From a virus: DNA of 42,419 nucleotides. Below are positions 39,407 to 42,419 of this stretch, piece after piece (the first letter of the stretch is position 1; the number at the start of each line of letters is the position of its first letter). Under the pieces are notes generated by a model, which saw nothing but the letters and a program-made list of their open reading frames with translations, was not told the origin of the DNA and made no database searches. The stretch is taken from positions 1 through 42,419 of the IMG/VR virus record IMGVR_UViG_3300020419_000029; one strand, written 5' to 3'. The translations under genes were made by a program, and so were the position numbers.

Positions 39407-40897
39407 TTAAAAGTCAAGATCATCTTCATCGCCGTCTGTTGCACCGGATTCTTTTTCTTTCTTGATTTGGTCTTCCATATCTTTTATGGCGTCGTCATCC
39501 ATTCTTAGGACATTCTTAGCAATCCATTCAATGGATACATATTTACCTGCGTATTCATCTACTGTGCCTAACATGTCAAATCTTTCTCGCATTATCTCTG
39601 ATTCTTTTAATTCTGAGAAGTAGTTATCCTCAATATAATCAAATGCAATAAAGTTTTTCCAATCGTCCCAATCTTCTTTAGTAATAACTGATTTTAATAA
39701 CAACTGTGTTTTAAGTAGTTGCATAAACACATCACTAAATCTTTTTCTTAATCTGTCAATAAATTTCTTAAATTTAACCTCATCCCTAGATATTTCTGTA
39801 CTTCTTCCTAGGGTAAACTGAGCTTCTTGTTCTAGTCTATTAACTGGAACATTCAATGATTTATATAATTTCTTTTGGAAATATATTATATCATCTATTT
39901 GGCCAAGATTTTCACCACCCGGTAATGTAGAAATTTCTGTTCCTCTACCGCCTTCTCTTCTAGGCAAGAAGAAATCTTCCAACATTGACATATGTTTCTT
40001 ATCATCTTTAATATCACCAGTACTTGCATCATAAACCAATTTATTTCTATATTGACCCATAATACCTTTTAGGTATTCTTCTGCCTTACCCTTTGGTAAG
40101 TTACCAACATCAATATAAAAGATTCTACGTTCTGGCGCTCTACTGATTCTGTAAATAACCAGAGAGTCTTCCATCATTCTTAATTGATTAACAGGTTTAA
40201 TTGCTTTATGTAGATATGATAATATTCTTTTTCTACTTGGATCCAACATACCTGAAGTTGCATACATTATTGCATCAGGATGTATTTTTAAACCTTGACC
40301 TGCCGCAGCATGGCCTTTATCTTGGAACAAGAAATATTCATCTTGTTTTACTATAATTTTAGCCCCAGTTGTAGGGTCTTGTTTTTCTTCTATTTCTTTG
40401 ACCTTTCTTAATTTTGTAGGGTCAATATATCTTAGTTCTTTAATACCAGTCTTTTGATTTTTACCATCAATAATAATATGATAAGGTAATCTTCCATCCA
40501 CATACCACTTTCTGAATATATCATGTGCGTATGAGTTGAAGTTTAATAACTGTAATATCTCTTCAAATTCGTTTCTGATAGTATCTTTAATCTTATCAGA
40601 TATTTCTAACTTATCCAGAATAATCTGAATAGGTGTTTCATCGTGGTTTCCCACAATACTTTCGTTGGTAATATCTTCGATAGCGGCATCACACTCGGGT
40701 TGAGATGCAATGTCTCTATACTTTAATATTAAATCAACTTCGTTCTTGGCCTTATCACCATCTAAATCCAAATACGCGCCAAAATGCCCACCAGTAGTAA
40801 TTACCCCAGTGCCGTCTTCATCTGTATTAGGTACGAAAGATGGCCTTATAGGCTCATTACCCTTCCGTTTTATTTCAAAACCAAAAAATTCTGCCAT
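39407..40897 (-). CDS. 20: Portal vertex protein (T4 gp20)
   Basis: 496 residues (T4 524). The gp20 pattern: DLDGDKAKNEVDLILKYRDIASQPECDAAIEDI in short, then YVDGRLPYHIIID, YIDPTKLRKVKEI, RMMEDSLVIYRISRAPERRIFYIDVGNLPK and the conserved GRGTEISTLPGGENLG. It is the dodecameric DNA gate of the head. Late promoter at 40951-40958; hairpin at 40924-40942 lies in its leader. Confidence 0.97.
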   Translation of the reverse strand: MAEFFGFEIKRKGNEPIRPSFVPNTDEDGTGVITTGGHFGAYLDLDGDKAKNEVDLILKYRDIASQPECDAAIEDITNESIVGNHDETPIQIILDKLEISDKIKDTIRNEFEEILQLLNFNSYAHDIFRKWYVDGRLPYHIIIDGKNQKTGIKELRYIDPTKLRKVKEIEEKQDPTTGAKIIVKQDEYFLFQDKGHAAAGQGLKIHPDAIMYATSGMLDPSRKRILSYLHKAIKPVNQLRMMEDSLVIYRISRAPERRIFYIDVGNLPKGKAEEYLKGIMGQYRNKLVYDASTGDIKDDKKHMSMLEDFFLPRREGGRGTEISTLPGGENLGQIDDIIYFQKKLYKSLNVPVNRLEQEAQFTLGRSTEISRDEVKFKKFIDRLRKRFSDVFMQLLKTQLLLKSVITKEDWDDWKNFIAFDYIEDNYFSELKESEIMRERFDMLGTVDEYAGKYVSIEWIAKNVLRMDDDAIKDMEDQIKKEKESGATDGDEDDLDF

Positions 40898-40923
40898 ACT
40901 CTTTTCCTCAAATAATAATATCC

Positions 40924-40942
40924 GGAGGGAATAAATCCCTCC
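40924..40942 (-). terminator. GC hairpin between the late promoter and gene 20
   Basis: GGAGGGA / TCCCTCC 7-bp perfect stem with a 5-base loop, followed on the minus strand by GGATATTATTATTT. It looks like the terminator of gp19 but it comes after the late promoter (40951-40958), so transcripts from that promoter carry it in the 5' leader. Confidence 0.55.
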
Positions 40943-40950
40943 TTCTATTA

Positions 40951-40958
40951 TATTTATA
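40951..40958 (-). promoter_or_regulatory. T4-type late promoter for gene 20
   Basis: TATAAATA on the minus strand, 8 bases after the stop of gene 19. Confidence 0.72.
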
Positions 40959-40965
40959 CATCAAA

Positions 40966-41493
40966 TTATGATGTAGTATCTGACTCCCAATATTGTACTT
41001 GTAGTTCAACTGTGAATTCCTGAATAGTATTTTCAGAATCATAGTTAAGGTCTATAGCCGCTATATTAGTTGGGAAAGTTCCTCTAAGGTCATATTTCTT
41101 AGTAACTTCACCTTGCTTATTTAATTGTTCAACAATCATATCAGCTTGGTAGTCACTAGGATTTGATAACCCTGTGTTTTCGTTGTGGTTATTGATACCG
41201 TTCATCCATCTTTCAAATGCGCCACGAACTGAGAATTCAACATCATTAATTACTGTGATAGACCATGGTTCAAATGTTCTATCTCCTGCAATCTGTAATT
41301 GTCTACCACGGAAAGGTACCGCAATAGGTGCAATTATTGATGCTGGCATCTGAGCACCTTTACATAAAAAGGATGTCAGTTCAACGTCACCTTGTGCGTA
41401 ACTTGGAAAGTTACAAGTAACCTTAAACATGTTAGCACGTGCGCCACCTCCAACGAGTTTTGATTTAAAATCATCTACGCCTAAAATTGCCAT
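40966..41493 (-). CDS. 19: Tail tube protein (T4 gp19)
   Basis: 175 residues (T4 163). Matches gp19 order: RANMFKVTCNFPSYA, LTSFLCKGAQMPASI, PFRGRQLQIAGDRTFEPWSITVIND, FERWMNGINNHNENTGLSNP, YDLRGTFPTNIAAIDLNYDSENTIQEFTVELQVQYWE (in separate parts). Stacks as hexameric rings to make the tube inside the sheath. Follows gp18, as in T4. Confidence 0.95.
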   Translation of the reverse strand: MAILGVDDFKSKLVGGGARANMFKVTCNFPSYAQGDVELTSFLCKGAQMPASIIAPIAVPFRGRQLQIAGDRTFEPWSITVINDVEFSVRGAFERWMNGINNHNENTGLSNPSDYQADMIVEQLNKQGEVTKKYDLRGTFPTNIAAIDLNYDSENTIQEFTVELQVQYWESDTTS

Positions 41494-41505
41494 TTTCTTC
41501 TCCTA

Positions 41506-42419
41506 TTATGATCCAGCGATTTCTGAGAAATCGACACCAGTTCTTGTTGCCACAAAGTTTAGAGTAATGAAGTTAACAGAACGTGCAGGCTTGATAAAGA
41601 TATCAGCTACAAATCTGTTACTATCAATAACTTGACTTGTGTTATTAGTTGTATCACATATTACTGCAAAGTCTGTAAGACCTCTTCGGCCTTTGACATC
41701 CCTAAGGAATGGCTCAACTAAATTTCTGAATTGTGCACGAGAAAACTCGTCATTGAATTCAAATAATTGAGCTTTTGCAGCAGTTGCAACCGCCTTTTCT
41801 AACACTATAAACAATCTTCTTACATTGATTCTATCAAATGCAGAAGGTCTGCTTAGTAATGTTTTATCTCCGAACAAGATTGTTCCTTGTCCTGGGAATG
41901 ATACAATTGGATTAATTCTTGCTTTATAAAGAGTATCTCTATCTCCTTTTACTGGGTTATAAGCTAGTTTAGTAACACCTAGTAACTGTCCACGATTTAC
42001 ACCAGCTGGTGAGAACCATGAATCTGCTACATTATCAGCATTTGCACATAAACCTGCTTGATGCCCAGAAGCACCAATCCAACGATATACGTCGTTGTAT
42101 TTATCATATACATATACAGCACCAGAATCGGTGGATGCATATGAAGTGGATGTTAATCCACCGCCCTCAGTACTTGCCCACGCCGTTACGTCAGCAGCAG
42201 GAGTTGCTGTTCCTACTGAATCTTCGATAGGTGGTGATACAAAAGCCATTACGTCTTTTCTTGCAATCGCTTTTGCAATTAAGTCTTGAGCAATATCTTT
42301 TGCACCATTTGCATCTGGATAAGCAAACAATAAATTTACATCAACAGTTTCTGAATCTGCAAATTTTGCAAAACCAGATATAATTTCTCCTGTTGTTGGT
42401 GCGTTATCGTCTGTAGCGC
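41506..42419 (-). CDS. 18: Tail sheath protein (T4 gp18), partial (C-terminal part)
   Basis: The reading frame is open to the right edge, so the N-terminus is missing; about 303 codons are visible (the apparent start at 42330 is an internal TTG). The C-terminal domain pattern is clear: GQGTILFGDKTLLSRPSAFDRINVRRLFIVLE in short, FEFNDEFSRAQFRNLVEPFLRDVKGRRGL and FIKPARSVNFITLNFVATRTGVDFSEIAG. This is the contractile sheath that drives tail contraction. Ends 12 bases before the gp19 gene. Confidence 0.95.
   Translation of the reverse strand, partial: ATDDNAPTTGEIISGFAKFADSETVDVNLLFAYPDANGAKDIAQDLIAKAIARKDVMAFVSPPIEDSVGTATPAADVTAWASTEGGGLTSTSYASTDSGAVYVYDKYNDVYRWIGASGHQAGLCANADNVADSWFSPAGVNRGQLLGVTKLAYNPVKGDRDTLYKARINPIVSFPGQGTILFGDKTLLSRPSAFDRINVRRLFIVLEKAVATAAKAQLFEFNDEFSRAQFRNLVEPFLRDVKGRRGLTDFAVICDTTNNTSQVIDSNRFVADIFIKPARSVNFITLNFVATRTGVDFSEIAGS

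Noticed and set aside
1-42419. CRISPR arrays, insertion sequences, integrase or attachment sites
   Set aside because: No regular spaced repeats, transposase or integrase genes, or tRNA-edge duplications were seen.

Overview
This window is part of a T4-like (straboviral-type) myovirus genome from an AT-rich marine phage. The core T4 gene set is unmistakable: tail sheath and tube, portal, prohead protease, scaffold and major capsid protein, UvsX/UvsY/UvsW, gp41, gp43, gp44/62, gp45, gp46/47, RegA and the late sigma factor gp55. The accessory set (ribosomal protein bS21, IscU, Hsp20, ThyX, MazG, a CobS-like ATPase with a CobT-like VWA protein, P4H-like dioxygenase, many small membrane proteins, low GC) is typical of marine T4-like phages of pelagic alphaproteobacteria (SAR11-type) or cyanobacteria. 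No photosynthesis gene is seen here, so a heterotroph such as a SAR11-like bacterium is the better guess; this is inference.

All genes lie on the minus strand, so transcription runs from right to left. From right to left: (1) 42419-35576, late virion module: gp18 (partial), gp19, gp20, two small prohead-core-position genes, gp21, gp22, gp23, a terminator, then a tiny acidic ORF and a second tail-tube-like protein. (2) 35077-32236, recombination: UvsY, a 2OG-Fe(II) dioxygenase, UvsW, a small Sm-like protein. (3) 32084-28735, gp55, gp47, gp46. (4) 28610-24940, a metallopeptidase/VWA protein and its MoxR/CobS-type AAA+ partner. (5) 24907-21831, sliding clamp, clamp loader and RegA. (6) 21670-21023, Hsp20 and a small membrane protein. 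(7) 20891-18381, DNA polymerase. (8) 18327-12096, a sugar/DNA-modification-like block: Sm-like protein, TET-associated-type glycosyltransferase, ParB-associated small protein, GT-B glycosyltransferase, primase-like protein, UDP-glucose dehydrogenase, MazG, SDR epimerase. (9) 12106-9314, SleB-like lysin, IscU, SNase, GIY-YIG protein, cytidylyltransferase, bS21. (10) 9314-5329, UvsX, gp41 helicase, small proteins, ThyX. (11) a tRNA-Arg(UCU) and small hypotheticals. (12) 3919-1, a late operon with a PD-(D/E)XK-like protein, a ligase/nucleotidyltransferase-like protein, a very basic protein and a nucleotidylyltransferase-like protein cut by the window edge.

Regulation is readable. Twelve minus-strand sigma70-type promoters, all with exactly 17-bp spacers, head the early/middle operons. 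T4-type late promoters (TATAAATA) precede virion genes, hsp20, the left-end operon and one gene next to gp45. One further strong sigma70-type promoter (32171-32199) points the other way, into the antisense strand of a gene. There is no stretch above 300 bases without a gene; the longest gaps (32085-32235, 20892-21022, 24127-24235, 4640-4742) hold promoters or a hairpin, apart from 4640-4742, where I see nothing convincing.
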